In this document: positions 43,484 to 53,196 of the stretch, in pieces | How the letters are laid out: every line of letters begins with the position of its first letter | Numbering within the stretch: position 1 is the stretch's first letter | Program-made: the position numbers and the translations under genes | From: Myxococcales bacterium | GTDB lineage: Bacteria > Myxococcota_A > Polyangia > Palsa-1104 > JAEUJZ01 | Length of the DNA: 64,000 nt | Reading direction: 5' to 3' | Assembly (NCBI GenBank): GCA_016794365.1 | Contig: JAEUKB010000074.1 | Coordinates: 1 to 64,000, forward strand | Notes under the pieces: generated by a model | Told to the model about the DNA's origin: nothing | What the model saw: only the letters and a program-made list of their open reading frames with translations | The model's database searches: none

Positions 43484-44595
43484 CCTTTGGCAGGCCGCTC
43501 AAAGTTGTGATCATCGATGACCAGCCGGTGATTCGCCAGGCGATCGTCGGGCTGCTGCGCGGCGAAGCGGACGTTCAGATTGTCGGGCAAGCCAGCGACG
43601 GGGAAGAAGGGCTCAAGGTTGTGTTTGCGACGCAGCCTGATGTCATCACGCTCGATCTGGAGATGCCCAAGCTCGACGGCTTTGCCTTTCTTCGGCTGCT
43701 CATGGCCAAGCAGCCTCGGCCCGTGGTGATTGTGTCGAGTCATGCCACCCGAGAGAGCGTGTTTCGCGCGCTGGAGCTGGGTGCGGTCGAGTTCGTCGCC
43801 AAGCCGTCGCGCATCGCATCGCAGAACGATCTGCTGCCGGTGCGTGAAGATCTACTGCGCAAGCTGCGAACGGTGACGCGACTGAGCATTCGTTCCGTCG
43901 CAGAGCGCATGCGGCTGCAAGGGCAGGGCGTTCGGCTGCGCACACGCTCGTCGGAAGATCTGCTGGCGAACATGCACATTCCGATCGAGCCCGGTGTGAC
44001 GCAGCCGCCGCGCTATCTGGTCTGTATTGGTGCTTCGACGGGCGGGCCTCCGGCGATTGCGACGCTGTTGCAGGCGCTCGATCCGAAGCTGCCCGTCGCG
44101 GTGCTGATCACGCAGCACATGCCGCACAAGTTCACGGCGGCGTTTGTCGATCGGCTCCGACGAACCACGCTGTGGCCGGTCAGCGAAGCGTCGCCCGACT
44201 TGCCCATCGTCGCTGGAGAAGTGCTGGTTGCTCCCGCTGGACACTCGCTGTGCGTGTATCGCGATGGCAATCAGCTACGGATTCAGCCGCCCGGACAGGT
44301 TCGCGAGCCCACATCCGGCTACGTTCCTTCGATCGATCGCATGTTTTCAGCCGCTGCCGAAGCGATGGGCAAAGCGGTGGTCGCTGTGATCTTGTCGGGC
44401 ATGTCGGGCGATGGAGTCGAGGGTGTGCGCGCGGTCTACAAAGCAGGTGGACGTGTGCTCGTGGAATCTCCGCAGTCAGCCGTGATGCCGAGCATGCCCG
44501 AAGAAGCGATTCAGACCGGCTCGGTTCACGATGTCGGTCCACTGCCCAAGCTGGCCAGCTTGATCATCCGCCAAGTGCTCAGCCGTCCGATGTAG
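43480..44595 (+). CDS. cheB: Chemotaxis methylesterase/deamidase CheB
   Basis: 371 residues. The receiver domain has D59 (TLDLEMPKLDG) and a KPS segment. The esterase domain has the catalytic triad S186 (GASTGGP), H213 (TQHMP) and D311 (SGMSGDG). It removes methyl groups from receptors when phosphorylated by CheA. It is the last gene of the operon. plsY begins nine bases later, so plsY may be cotranscribed. Confidence 0.95.
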   Translation: MTFGRPLKVVIIDDQPVIRQAIVGLLRGEADVQIVGQASDGEEGLKVVFATQPDVITLDLEMPKLDGFAFLRLLMAKQPRPVVIVSSHATRESVFRALELGAVEFVAKPSRIASQNDLLPVREDLLRKLRTVTRLSIRSVAERMRLQGQGVRLRTRSSEDLLANMHIPIEPGVTQPPRYLVCIGASTGGPPAIATLLQALDPKLPVAVLITQHMPHKFTAAFVDRLRRTTLWPVSEASPDLPIVAGEVLVAPAGHSLCVYRDGNQLRIQPPGQVREPTSGYVPSIDRMFSAAAEAMGKAVVAVILSGMSGDGVEGVRAVYKAGGRVLVESPQSAVMPSMPEEAIQTGSVHDVGPLPKLASLIIRQVLSRPM

Positions 44596-44604
44596 TGTGG
44601 GCGT

Positions 44605-45192
44605 ATGGCGGTGCTGCTGGCTGTGCTCGCGGGTTACTTGTGCGGTTCGATTCCGTTTGGCCTGGTGATTGCGCGCCTTCGCAAGGTGGATCTGCGACAG
44701 GTGGGCTCGGGTAACATCGGAGCCACCAACGCAGCGCGCGCGCTCGGCAAAGGGTACGGCGTGCTGGTGCTGGTGCTGGATGCGCTCAAAGCGTCGCTTC
44801 CGATCTGGGTGACGCAGCGCGTGTTTGCCGATCATCCCGATGTGCAGTGGCTGGAAGTGGCGGTCGCAGCGGCGGCGTTTGTCGGACATCTTCTGCCGGT
44901 GTTTGCGCGCTTTGCGGGTGGAAAAGGAGTGGCTACGGCGCTCGGCTGCTTTGTGGCGATTGCTCCGCTGCCGGCGCTCTGTGGAGGCGCAACCTGGCTG
45001 CTGCTGTTTGCGCTGACGCGGATTTCATCGGTCGGATCGCTCGGTGCGGTGCTGACCTTTCCGCTGTGGCTGTATCTGTTTTCGGCGACGCGTCCGGTCT
45101 ATGCGCTGTGCGGTCTGTTTCTGAGCTTGATCCTGCTTCGGCATCGCGGAAACATCGCGCGCCTGTGGAACCGGCAAGAGCAGAAGCTGTAA
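44605..45192 (+). CDS. plsY: Acyl-phosphate:glycerol-3-phosphate acyltransferase
   Basis: 195 residues with about five transmembrane segments. The conserved loops are GYLCGSIPFGLVIA, the phosphate-binding QVGSGNIGATNAARALG, and FARFAGGKGVATALG. PlsY makes lysophosphatidic acid from acyl-phosphate (made by PlsX) in phospholipid synthesis. It is placed between the chemosensory operon and a large histidine kinase, with no lipid genes nearby. Confidence 0.93.
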   Translation: MAVLLAVLAGYLCGSIPFGLVIARLRKVDLRQVGSGNIGATNAARALGKGYGVLVLVLDALKASLPIWVTQRVFADHPDVQWLEVAVAAAAFVGHLLPVFARFAGGKGVATALGCFVAIAPLPALCGGATWLLLFALTRISSVGSLGAVLTFPLWLYLFSATRPVYALCGLFLSLILLRHRGNIARLWNRQEQKL

Positions 45193-45206
45193 CGACGCGT
45201 CCTTCG

Positions 45207-47381
45207 GTGCAGCCTTCGCTGTATGGCGCGCTGCTTTCGCTGCTGTCGATCGGGCTTTTTCTGCTGATCGCGCACAAGCTGGCGGGCATCGGGCTGCGAG
45301 CGATGGTTCTGGCGGTCGGGCTGTGGCTGCTGACGGAAGTGGTGTGGCTGCGGCTCGGCAAGCGGCTGTCGATTGAACCGGACTCGCTCGATCTACGTCG
45401 GGGTCCGCCGCTTCTGCGCGCGTTTTTGTATCGGTCGCTGCTGTTGTGCGGGTTTGCGCTGTCGCTTGCGCTGCTGCTGTCGCGGCTGTCGCTTGTGTCC
45501 GAGCCGCTCGTGCTGCCTTCGCTGGGACTGTCGCTGGGACCACTTCTTGGGGCGCTGCATGTGCTGGTCGTTCACAAGGCGACAGCGAGTCCAGGCTCGC
45601 TCGAAAAGCGGCAGCTGGTGGTCCGACGCGCGGATCCGGTGATCTGGTTTCGGCAGCGACTGCTTCGGCGATCGGGAACGGTGCTGCTGGCGGGACTACT
45701 GACGACGGCGCAGCTGATGACGCTGCTGACGGTGCTCATCTTGTTGTGGCTGGAGCCGCAAGGCTGGCCGTTTTGGCGGGTGTTTGCGCCGGTGTTGCTG
45801 CTCGGGGAATGGCTGTGGCTGTCGTCCGCGATGGCGCTGCTTTATGGCATTGAAACGCCGCTTGTGCCGCTGTCGAGCGGGCTGTCTTCGCTGCGGGTGC
45901 CGTTTGCCGAGCGCGAGTCCGCTTGGCTGCGGGTTGTCCATCGGCTGCTGCTGTTGCCATCTCGGCTGGCGATGGCGCACGCGCTGGTGACGTACATCGG
46001 TCTGGGCCTGGCGATGCTGTGGCTGTGGCAGCAAGGGCTCTTGTCGATGCGGCAAGCGCTGTCGCTGTTTGGCGTCGGTCTGATCGGAGAAAGCACGGCG
46101 GTGCTGTGGCTGGGACTGGTTGCACGACGGAGCCTGCGTCCGCTGTTTCCGCCCGCGAGTCAGCATCTGTCGCTGTCGGCGTTGGAAGCGCTGCGACCGC
46201 CGCCGCTGTCGGTGCAGGTGCTGTTGCTGCTGAGCACGGTGCTTTTGGGGCTGACGTTTCTGTGGGCACCGATGGATGTGCCGACGCTGTTGCTGATTGG
46301 CTCGCTCGGCTGTTTGGTGCTGGTCTTGACGGCGCTTGGGCTGTCGCTGCTCCATCGCAAGCTGCTTGGACGAACCTGGATCGCAGCGCCGGTGCCCGAA
46401 GGAGATCCCGCGCAGCAGCTCGCGGCGTGGCTGTCCGAAGCAGAGCACAGCGTGCTCGGACGAGCGCTCTTGTCGCTGAAAGAAGAGCTGCACATGCGCT
46501 TGTCGGCGGCGGCGGAAGCGCAGGCGCTCTTGCACAGCGATGTCGAGCAGCGAACCTCAGCGCTGCGGACGCAGAGTGAAGAGCTTCAGCGTGCGCTCGG
46601 AGCGCTTGAAGCGACGCAGGCCCAGCTGCTTGCGTCCGAGCGATTGGCGTCGGTGGGACGGCTGATTGCCAACGTCACGCATGAGATCAATAACCCAGTG
46701 AACGCGGTGCTAAACAGTGGCGAGCCGCTGTCGGCGCTGCTGCTCGATGCAACCGAGAAGCTGCGCGACGGACACATCCTGACTTCCGACGAAGTGCGCG
46801 AGCTGACCGAAGACAGCGCGGCGATGCTGAAGGTGATGCAGCGCGGGGCCGAGCGCACGCGCGAAATCGTAAGCAGCCTGCATCGCTATTCCGCCGAAGG
46901 AGAGCAAGTCAGCGACGAAGTGGATCTGCTGCGCTGTCTCGACGATGCGCTTGAGCTGCTGCCCGGAAAGTCCGAGCTACGAATCGTGCGTGAGCTTGTG
47001 CCGCTTCATCCAGTGCGCGGTCACGCCGGCCAGCTTCAGCAGGTCTTGGTCAACTTGCTCGACAATGCGCGGTTTGCGATGACGCAGCGCCCGGACATAG
47101 AACCGACGCTGACGCTGCGCAGCTTCGTGCTCGCGGATGAAGTCGTGCTGGAAGTGACCGACAACGGCATCGGGATGAGCGAAGAAGTCCGTCGTCGTCT
47201 GTTTGAGCCGTTTTTCACCACGAAAGACAGCGCGCATGGCACCGGGCTCGGGCTGGCAATTGCGCACGGCATCATTCGTCAGCATCACGGACGGATTGTG
47301 GTCCGGTCGCAGCCAGGACAGGGCAGCACGCTTTCGCTTCAGCTTCCGATTGCGGCTAGTGCTCGTTCGCAGAATCGCTGA
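45207..47381 (+). CDS. Polytopic membrane histidine kinase
   Basis: 724 residues from a GTG at 45207, the first start after plsY; the frame is open further upstream inside plsY. Residues ~1-375 contain roughly ten hydrophobic segments rich in Leu. A coiled-coil linker (about 420-480) leads to the H-box LIANVTHEINNPVNAVLNSGEPL. The HATPase domain has LVNLLDNARFAM, VTDNGIGMSEE and GTGLGLAIAHGII. No response regulator is adjacent, so it is an orphan. The last 26 bases overlap the convergent transporter gene. Confidence 0.85.
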   Translation: MQPSLYGALLSLLSIGLFLLIAHKLAGIGLRAMVLAVGLWLLTEVVWLRLGKRLSIEPDSLDLRRGPPLLRAFLYRSLLLCGFALSLALLLSRLSLVSEPLVLPSLGLSLGPLLGALHVLVVHKATASPGSLEKRQLVVRRADPVIWFRQRLLRRSGTVLLAGLLTTAQLMTLLTVLILLWLEPQGWPFWRVFAPVLLLGEWLWLSSAMALLYGIETPLVPLSSGLSSLRVPFAERESAWLRVVHRLLLLPSRLAMAHALVTYIGLGLAMLWLWQQGLLSMRQALSLFGVGLIGESTAVLWLGLVARRSLRPLFPPASQHLSLSALEALRPPPLSVQVLLLLSTVLLGLTFLWAPMDVPTLLLIGSLGCLVLVLTALGLSLLHRKLLGRTWIAAPVPEGDPAQQLAAWLSEAEHSVLGRALLSLKEELHMRLSAAAEAQALLHSDVEQRTSALRTQSEELQRALGALEATQAQLLASERLASVGRLIANVTHEINNPVNAVLNSGEPLSALLLDATEKLRDGHILTSDEVRELTEDSAAMLKVMQRGAERTREIVSSLHRYSAEGEQVSDEVDLLRCLDDALELLPGKSELRIVRELVPLHPVRGHAGQLQQVLVNLLDNARFAMTQRPDIEPTLTLRSFVLADEVVLEVTDNGIGMSEEVRRRLFEPFFTTKDSAHGTGLGLAIAHGIIRQHHGRIVVRSQPGQGSTLSLQLPIAASARSQNR

Positions 47382-48876
47382 CGCGATCGTCTGCGTCGGA
47401 AAAGTCGATGACGCGCTCGGCTTCCGATTCCGAGGATGCGATGACCTTGCTCGACAGCGAGCGCTCGACCCAGCTTCGTCCCCAGATCAGACCAATCGGC
47501 GAAACCAGCACGATCAGCCAGTAGTAAAACCACATCGTGCCGGTGCGCAACGAGCCTTCCATCGGACAGTAGTGCGACAGAAACCAGCCCGAATACAGGC
47601 TGGTGAGCAGCTTGGTCAAAAACCACGGAAGCTGCGCGACGCCCATGTACAGCCCAGTCTTGCCTGGCGGTGCGATCTCGGCGGCGTACTGCAAAAAGCG
47701 CGGCTGCCACAGCGACTCACCCACCGAGCAGATCAGCATAAACGCGACCAGCGCACTCGGACTGGGTCCAAACGCGAGCAGCAGCGTCGGCATTCCCATC
47801 ACCGCTGTGCCCACGATCATCGTCGAATACACGTTGCGCTTCGCCGTCGCTGCCGCCAAAAGCGGAGTCAGCAAAAACACCAGCAGCGGGTTGAGGTTGG
47901 AAAACGTCTCGAAGTTTTCGCTGACCCACGGCCAGGGACGGAACGCGCGCTCGATGTACTGCGGCATCGTCAGCCACTGATGCGCAAACAGCGTCTGAAC
48001 CGGAATCAGCACAAAGATAAAGAAGCTGAACTTGGCATCGAACAGCGGGTGTTCTTTGATCCAGCGCACCAATCGCGTCTTGCGGCTCTCGTGCGCGACG
48101 ATGGCTTGCTTGGCATCACTCAGCGCGCGCGCGATCAGCTCTGTCTCGACGGGACGAGCCTTGCGCGGCAGATAGCGAATCATAAAGAAAAGGCCAATCA
48201 GCGTGATGACCGCGTAAAACCAAAACACGCCGGTGATCCCGTTGGGCGGTAGCGCAACCTTGGTGGCAGCGCGAATCCGAGGCGACAGCAGCCCCGACAC
48301 AAACGCTCCCAGGTTTTGCAGCGCGTAGAGCATCGCGTAGCTCATCGGCGCGGCTTTGGCACTGGATAGCTCTTTGACCGCTGCGTAGGTCGCGGGCTGA
48401 AACGCGCCGTAGCCAATGATGATGATCACCATCGCCACCAGGTTGACCTGCAAAAGACCGTTCCACAGACCGGGCGAAAGTCCCGCTGTCTCGGCCACTG
48501 CCATCAGCGTTCGTCCGATGAGCAGCACGATCATGGCCCAGATCAGCGAGCGCCTGACGCCCCAGCGATCGCTCGTCGATCCCAGCAAAAACATCGAGAA
48601 GGTGATGCCGCCGGTCAAAAAGCCGGTGAGCAGTCCCGCCCAGACATCGCCGAGCGCCACGTTCTGCGCCAGGTACGTGCCGAGCAGCGTCAGCATCCCC
48701 AGATACGACAGCCCATCGACGAAGTACGGCACGAACGTCCCGAGCGACAGGCCCGTGTTCACCCGAAACAGATCCCGAAACGGCTGGATCAGCTCATCGA
48801 TGGCGGCACGGAGTGGACTGTGAGGCGGAAGATCGGGGCTTGGCTCGTCGGAAGACTGGGATGGCGCTGGCTGCAT
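47356..48876 (-). CDS. MFS transporter, possibly POT/oligopeptide-type
   Basis: 506 residues with about twelve transmembrane segments. The motif between helices 2 and 3 (LLGSTSDRWGVRRSLIWAM) is the MFS A-motif. The central loop ~200-270 and the pattern YGAFQPATYAAVKELSSAKAA resemble proton-coupled oligopeptide and related transporters. The substrate is unknown. The C-terminal tail is acidic and Ser-rich (SSESEAERVIDFSDADD). Confidence 0.75.
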   Translation of the reverse strand: MQPAPSQSSDEPSPDLPPHSPLRAAIDELIQPFRDLFRVNTGLSLGTFVPYFVDGLSYLGMLTLLGTYLAQNVALGDVWAGLLTGFLTGGITFSMFLLGSTSDRWGVRRSLIWAMIVLLIGRTLMAVAETAGLSPGLWNGLLQVNLVAMVIIIIGYGAFQPATYAAVKELSSAKAAPMSYAMLYALQNLGAFVSGLLSPRIRAATKVALPPNGITGVFWFYAVITLIGLFFMIRYLPRKARPVETELIARALSDAKQAIVAHESRKTRLVRWIKEHPLFDAKFSFFIFVLIPVQTLFAHQWLTMPQYIERAFRPWPWVSENFETFSNLNPLLVFLLTPLLAAATAKRNVYSTMIVGTAVMGMPTLLLAFGPSPSALVAFMLICSVGESLWQPRFLQYAAEIAPPGKTGLYMGVAQLPWFLTKLLTSLYSGWFLSHYCPMEGSLRTGTMWFYYWLIVLVSPIGLIWGRSWVERSLSSKVIASSESEAERVIDFSDADDRVSDSANEH

Positions 48877-48938
48877 GGGTCCGGTTTCGGCGCATTATGG
48901 TCCAAACCCCGGATCGCACAGAGAAATTTGACAGAAAC

Positions 48939-51146
48939 TTACTGCTGTGCCTTGTCCGAAGCCAGCACCACCAGCCCGCGCTGACCGTCGATAAGCAGCG
49001 TCTGTCCCGAAGCAATCACCTGCGTCGCAATGCGCGTACCGAGCACGGCAGAAATGCCTCGCTCGCGGGCCAGGATCGCACCGTGGCTGAGCGCTCCACC
49101 CGAATCGGTCACCACCGCCAGCGCACCCCACACCGCCGGAGCCCACGAAGGCAGCAGCGTCGGCAGCACCAAGATCGTTGCGGGTGAAAGCTGCTTCATC
49201 ACCGTCGCCAAGGTCTGGCTTGGATTGTCCAGGCTTGGCACCACCAGCGCGACGCCGGACACTGGACCTGCGCCAATGCCGGTTCCTGACAGCGTGCGAC
49301 CGTCGGGCATGGCCCACTCGGGACGACCTCTCACGATGCGCTCGGGCGGGATCTTTTGCTTGGCCTTCATGCGCTGGATGCGCTGGGCAGTCGCCAGCTC
49401 GCTTGGACTTGACGGCATCGGCGGTCCCAGCGGTCCCACCCGATGGAGCGACGAACCCAGCGACTCGATCGACGGAAGCTGCCACGGCAGATCAAAGATC
49501 AGATCCGGCTGTGCAAGCTGTCCGGCCTGATGAAGTCGAGCGCCCAGCCCACGCAGCGCCCAGCGCAACAGCCGCTGAGCCCGAAAGAACAGCAGATCAT
49601 CGTCTTCGGCAACCACCATCGCGTCGCGAACCAGCGGCAGCAGCGACTTGAGCGCACCTTTGGCCATCCTCGGCAGTCGATCAAACAGCGTCTGAAGCGC
49701 GTCGTGATAGTGCGACAAAGCCAGCGCGTGAGCGATGCTCGGCGTCGAAGGCAGGCTCGCCAGGTGTCGCGCGTAGGCCACGATGTCTGGCTGCTGCTCA
49801 TCGTCACACGGAACCAGCACATCCCAGCCGCTTGAAAACGCACCGAAGCGAGCCAAATACAGCCGCAGCGCTTCGGGCGGACAGCCATCGCGACCGAGCT
49901 GCCACAGCTGGCTCACGCGCTCGGTCTGCGCACCACCGATGCCGGACAGCAGCGCACCGTGCTGCGACAGCGACTCTCCCAGGTGACTTTGCAGCAGCTG
50001 ATCGAGCTGCCCGCGCGCCCGCTTGATCGCCGGTCCGAGCAGCCCCACATACTGACGGTAGATGCTGCGATAGACCTGGAGCGTCTCGGCCAGCGTCAGA
50101 TCACAGCGACTTGGATCGGTCCGTAGCGCTTCGGACAGCGCGCCATCTTTGGCGAGGATCCGACGCTCCAGCGGGTGCAACAGCGCTTCGCAGGTCGGCA
50201 CGATCGACGTAGTGAACGTCTCGCGCGTGTGAGCGACGCTGATCGTCGGTCGCTGAGCGCTCGGATCCGTCGCCCAGTACAGATAGCCACAGACCGCTTG
50301 CTGACGCAGCCACGGCACCAGATCCGCCACCGCCGCGACCAAGCCTTGCTGTGCCGACGACAGCGGATCGGGATTGTGCTCTCGATCGAAGAAGTAAGTC
50401 AGCGTCGTGTCCGTCGGAAGCGCAAAGTCTTGATCGTCGCTCTGCGCGGGCGCGGGTCGAACTTGCAAAAAGACAACCTGTCCCGACGAAGTCACCGCGT
50501 ATTCAGCATAAATGGCAACGGAACTGGCAACGGAGCTGGCAACGGAACTGGCAACGGAGCTGGCAACGGAGCTGGCAACGAAGCTAGCAGACTCTTGCGC
50601 CACAAGCTGAGCCAGCAGCGCAGCACCCACGGAGAGTGGACCTTTGTCCGTCGCTGCATACCGAGACACCGTGACATCAGACCACTCGGGCGCGTCGGCA
50701 TCGCGCTCTTCACAGCGAAGATCTCCGTGCTGGCTGCGATACAAGACGCCCAGGCGCGTCGCATCCACCTGCGGCTGAATCAGCACCGCGACAGCAGCGG
50801 GACCACCGAGAGCGACCCGGACCAGCTCGCTGTGACCGCTCTGACGAACGGCTTCGATGGCGGACACAATGTCCTGTGCCGCTACGTTGGTGACGCTGTG
50901 AAACAGTCCGGCGGCGCTCTGTCCGGCGCGATCTTCTGCCTGAGCCGACGACCGAACGACAAAGCGCTGGGAACCCACAGCCAGCGTGGACAGCGCCGCA
51001 AACAGCGCTTCTTGCGTCGGGACCGGCTCTTCGGGAAGCAGCACCAGACCGTTGGGAACCGGCAGCCCCAGCGCCAGCGCTCTCGCCAGTCGATAGGCTT
51101 TCGGTCCCGCCGTCGCAAGCGCCGCACAGTCGCCAAGTGCCAGCAT
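48939..51146 (-). CDS. PEP synthase / rifampin-phosphotransferase-like enzyme
   Basis: 735 residues. The N-terminal ATP-grasp part resembles PPDK_N (GPKAYRLARALALGLPVPNG, then VVRSSAQAEDRAGQSAAG). The C-terminal phosphohistidine domain has the catalytic His in SGGALSHGAILARERGISAVLGT. There is no C-terminal PEP/pyruvate-binding barrel, so the order matches rifampin phosphotransferase or related stand-alone dikinases rather than PEP synthase. The middle (about 260-600) is divergent, so the acceptor substrate is unknown. A stretch of SSVA repeats lies near residue 200. Confidence 0.7.
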   Translation of the reverse strand: MLALGDCAALATAGPKAYRLARALALGLPVPNGLVLLPEEPVPTQEALFAALSTLAVGSQRFVVRSSAQAEDRAGQSAAGLFHSVTNVAAQDIVSAIEAVRQSGHSELVRVALGGPAAVAVLIQPQVDATRLGVLYRSQHGDLRCEERDADAPEWSDVTVSRYAATDKGPLSVGAALLAQLVAQESASFVASSVASSVASSVASSVASSVAIYAEYAVTSSGQVVFLQVRPAPAQSDDQDFALPTDTTLTYFFDREHNPDPLSSAQQGLVAAVADLVPWLRQQAVCGYLYWATDPSAQRPTISVAHTRETFTTSIVPTCEALLHPLERRILAKDGALSEALRTDPSRCDLTLAETLQVYRSIYRQYVGLLGPAIKRARGQLDQLLQSHLGESLSQHGALLSGIGGAQTERVSQLWQLGRDGCPPEALRLYLARFGAFSSGWDVLVPCDDEQQPDIVAYARHLASLPSTPSIAHALALSHYHDALQTLFDRLPRMAKGALKSLLPLVRDAMVVAEDDDLLFFRAQRLLRWALRGLGARLHQAGQLAQPDLIFDLPWQLPSIESLGSSLHRVGPLGPPMPSSPSELATAQRIQRMKAKQKIPPERIVRGRPEWAMPDGRTLSGTGIGAGPVSGVALVVPSLDNPSQTLATVMKQLSPATILVLPTLLPSWAPAVWGALAVVTDSGGALSHGAILARERGISAVLGTRIATQVIASGQTLLIDGQRGLVVLASDKAQQ
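50514..50585. repeat. Six 12-bp tandem units in the dikinase-like gene
   Basis: Units of the form GGCAACGGAGCT or GGCAACGGAACT repeat at 50514, 50526, 50538, 50550, 50562 and, with one change, 50574. In the gene they encode SSVA repeats in frame, between two conserved segments of the ATP-grasp part. Confidence 0.9.
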
Positions 51147-51156
51147 CGTTGTTTGC

Positions 51157-53121
51157 TTATTCTTCGTCGCTGTTTGCGGAAGAAAGCCGCTGGAGCACCG
51201 CCATGTCTTCCAGCGTTGTCACGTCTCCCACGGCTTTTCCGGTGGTGGCAATCTCGCGCAGCAGCCGTCGCATGATCTTGCCCGAGCGCGTCTTTGGCAG
51301 TGCTTCCGTGAAGCGGATCTCGTCGGGACGAGCGATGGCACCGATGTCATGGACAACGTGTTCCTTGAGCAGCGAGGCCGTCTCGGGCGTCTGGCTGTGA
51401 CCGCTGCGCAGCGTGACGAACGCGACGATCGCTTGGCCCTTGAGATCATCGGGACGACCGACGACAGCAGCTTCTGCGACATGCGGATGACCGACCAGCG
51501 CACTTTCCACTTCAGCGGTGCCAATCCGATGTCCCGCGACGTTGAGCACATCATCGACGCGACCCATGACCCACAGATAGCCGTCTTCGTCGAAGCGCGC
51601 GCCGTCTCCGGTGAAGTAGACCGGGCGACCGTCGATCTGGATGTCGCCAAAGTAGGTCTTGCGATAGCGCTCGGGATCTCCCCAGACGGTACGAAGCTGT
51701 CCCGGCCAAGGTCTTGTGACCACCAAGTAGCCGCCTTCGCTTCGTCCGCAGCGGCTGCCGTCTTTGTGGACAGTCTCGACCGCGATGCCCGGCAGTGGCT
51801 GGGTACACGATCCGGGCTTGGTCACTGTCGCACCCGGCAGCGGAGACACCATGATCCCGCCCGTCTCAGTCTGCCACCAGGTATCGACGATCGGACAGCG
51901 GCCATGACCGATGTGCTCGTGATACCACAGCCAGGCGGCGGGATTGATCGGCTCTCCGACGGTACCTAGCAGGCGCAGAGAGCTGAGCCGGTGACTGCGT
52001 GGATGGCTGTCACCCCAGCGCATGAAGGCGCGAATCGCCGTGGGCGCGGTGTAGAAGATGGTGACGCCCCACTTGTCGATGATTTCCCAGAAACGTCCCT
52101 TGTGCGGAGCGTCGGGCGCACCTTCATACATCACCACGGTGGCTCCGTGAATGAGCGGTCCGTAGACGATGTACGAGTGGCCAGTGATCCAGCCCACGTC
52201 AGCGGTGCAAAAGTAGGTGTCCTCATCGCGCAGATCGAAGACGTACTTGGTGGTGAAGGCAACGTGGGTTGCGTAACCGCCGGTGGAATGAACGACGCCC
52301 TTGGGCTTGCCGGTGGTTCCCGACGTATACAGGATGAAGAGCGGATGTTCCGACGGAACCGCCACGGCATCACAGAGCCCATGCTCGGCGCGTACCAGAT
52401 CCGCCCAGAAGTGATCGCGACCCGGATGCATCGAGATGTCTTGCCCGGTGCGACTGACGACGATGACGTGGCGAACCTCGGGGCAGTGCTTGAGCGCTTC
52501 ATCGACGTTGTGCTTGAGCGGCACGACCTTGCCGCGTCGATAGCCGCCATCGGCTGTCAGCACCGCAGTGGCTCCGGCATCGCTGATGCGGTCGCGGATC
52601 GCTTCCGATGAAAAGCCCCCGAAGATGACCGAGTGCGTCGCGCCAATCCGTGCGCACGCCAGCACCGCAATCACCAGCTCGGGAATCATCGGCATGTAGA
52701 TGACGACGCGGTCGCCGGTCTTGATGCCCAGTCGCAGGAGAGCCGCCGCCGCGCGACAGACCTCGCGGTGCAGCTCGAAGTAGGTAAGGACGCGCTGATC
52801 GCCGGGCTCGCCTTCCCAAATGAGCGCCGCTTTGTTGCGCCGCGCCGTGCTCAGGTGACGATCGAGACAGCTCTCCGTGAGGTTTAGCTCACCGTCTTTG
52901 AACCACGTCACAAACGGATGCTGGCTTTGATCGAGCCCTTCGGTCGGCGGCGTCTGCCAGTGCAGGAGCTGCGACTGCTTGAGCCAAAAGCCATCGGGAT
53001 CGGCGCTCGCTTCTTCTCGCAGCGCCCGCAGCCCTTCGGCATCCAGCAGCGACTGCGACACGAAGCGCTCTGACGGTGGAAACAAGCGCTTTTCAGACTG
53101 CACAGAGTCGATGGTCTTCAT
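51157..53121 (-). CDS. acs: Acetyl-CoA synthetase
   Basis: 654 residues from the ATG at 53121, with GGGTGA upstream. The adenylation motifs are YTSGTTGKPKGVVHSTGGY, TWWQTETGG and YFTGDGARFDEDGYLW. The C-terminal catalytic lysine is in LPKTRSGKIMRRLLR, a site often acetylated for control. It makes acetyl-CoA from acetate, ATP and CoA. The gene is separated by ten bases from the dikinase-like gene downstream, so they probably form an operon. Confidence 0.95.
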   Translation of the reverse strand: MKTIDSVQSEKRLFPPSERFVSQSLLDAEGLRALREEASADPDGFWLKQSQLLHWQTPPTEGLDQSQHPFVTWFKDGELNLTESCLDRHLSTARRNKAALIWEGEPGDQRVLTYFELHREVCRAAAALLRLGIKTGDRVVIYMPMIPELVIAVLACARIGATHSVIFGGFSSEAIRDRISDAGATAVLTADGGYRRGKVVPLKHNVDEALKHCPEVRHVIVVSRTGQDISMHPGRDHFWADLVRAEHGLCDAVAVPSEHPLFILYTSGTTGKPKGVVHSTGGYATHVAFTTKYVFDLRDEDTYFCTADVGWITGHSYIVYGPLIHGATVVMYEGAPDAPHKGRFWEIIDKWGVTIFYTAPTAIRAFMRWGDSHPRSHRLSSLRLLGTVGEPINPAAWLWYHEHIGHGRCPIVDTWWQTETGGIMVSPLPGATVTKPGSCTQPLPGIAVETVHKDGSRCGRSEGGYLVVTRPWPGQLRTVWGDPERYRKTYFGDIQIDGRPVYFTGDGARFDEDGYLWVMGRVDDVLNVAGHRIGTAEVESALVGHPHVAEAAVVGRPDDLKGQAIVAFVTLRSGHSQTPETASLLKEHVVHDIGAIARPDEIRFTEALPKTRSGKIMRRLLREIATTGKAVGDVTTLEDMAVLQRLSSANSDEE

Positions 53122-53196
53122 GGTTGTCACCCAAACGTCACTCTAGCGCATGCGCTCGGCCCGCAAGCAGCATCTTCGGCTATCCTGGGTGCGTAG

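Noticed and set aside
44847..45206. Extension of the histidine kinase into plsY
   Set aside because: It would overlap nearly all of a well-supported plsY gene in another frame; the GTG at 45207 is the first start after plsY.
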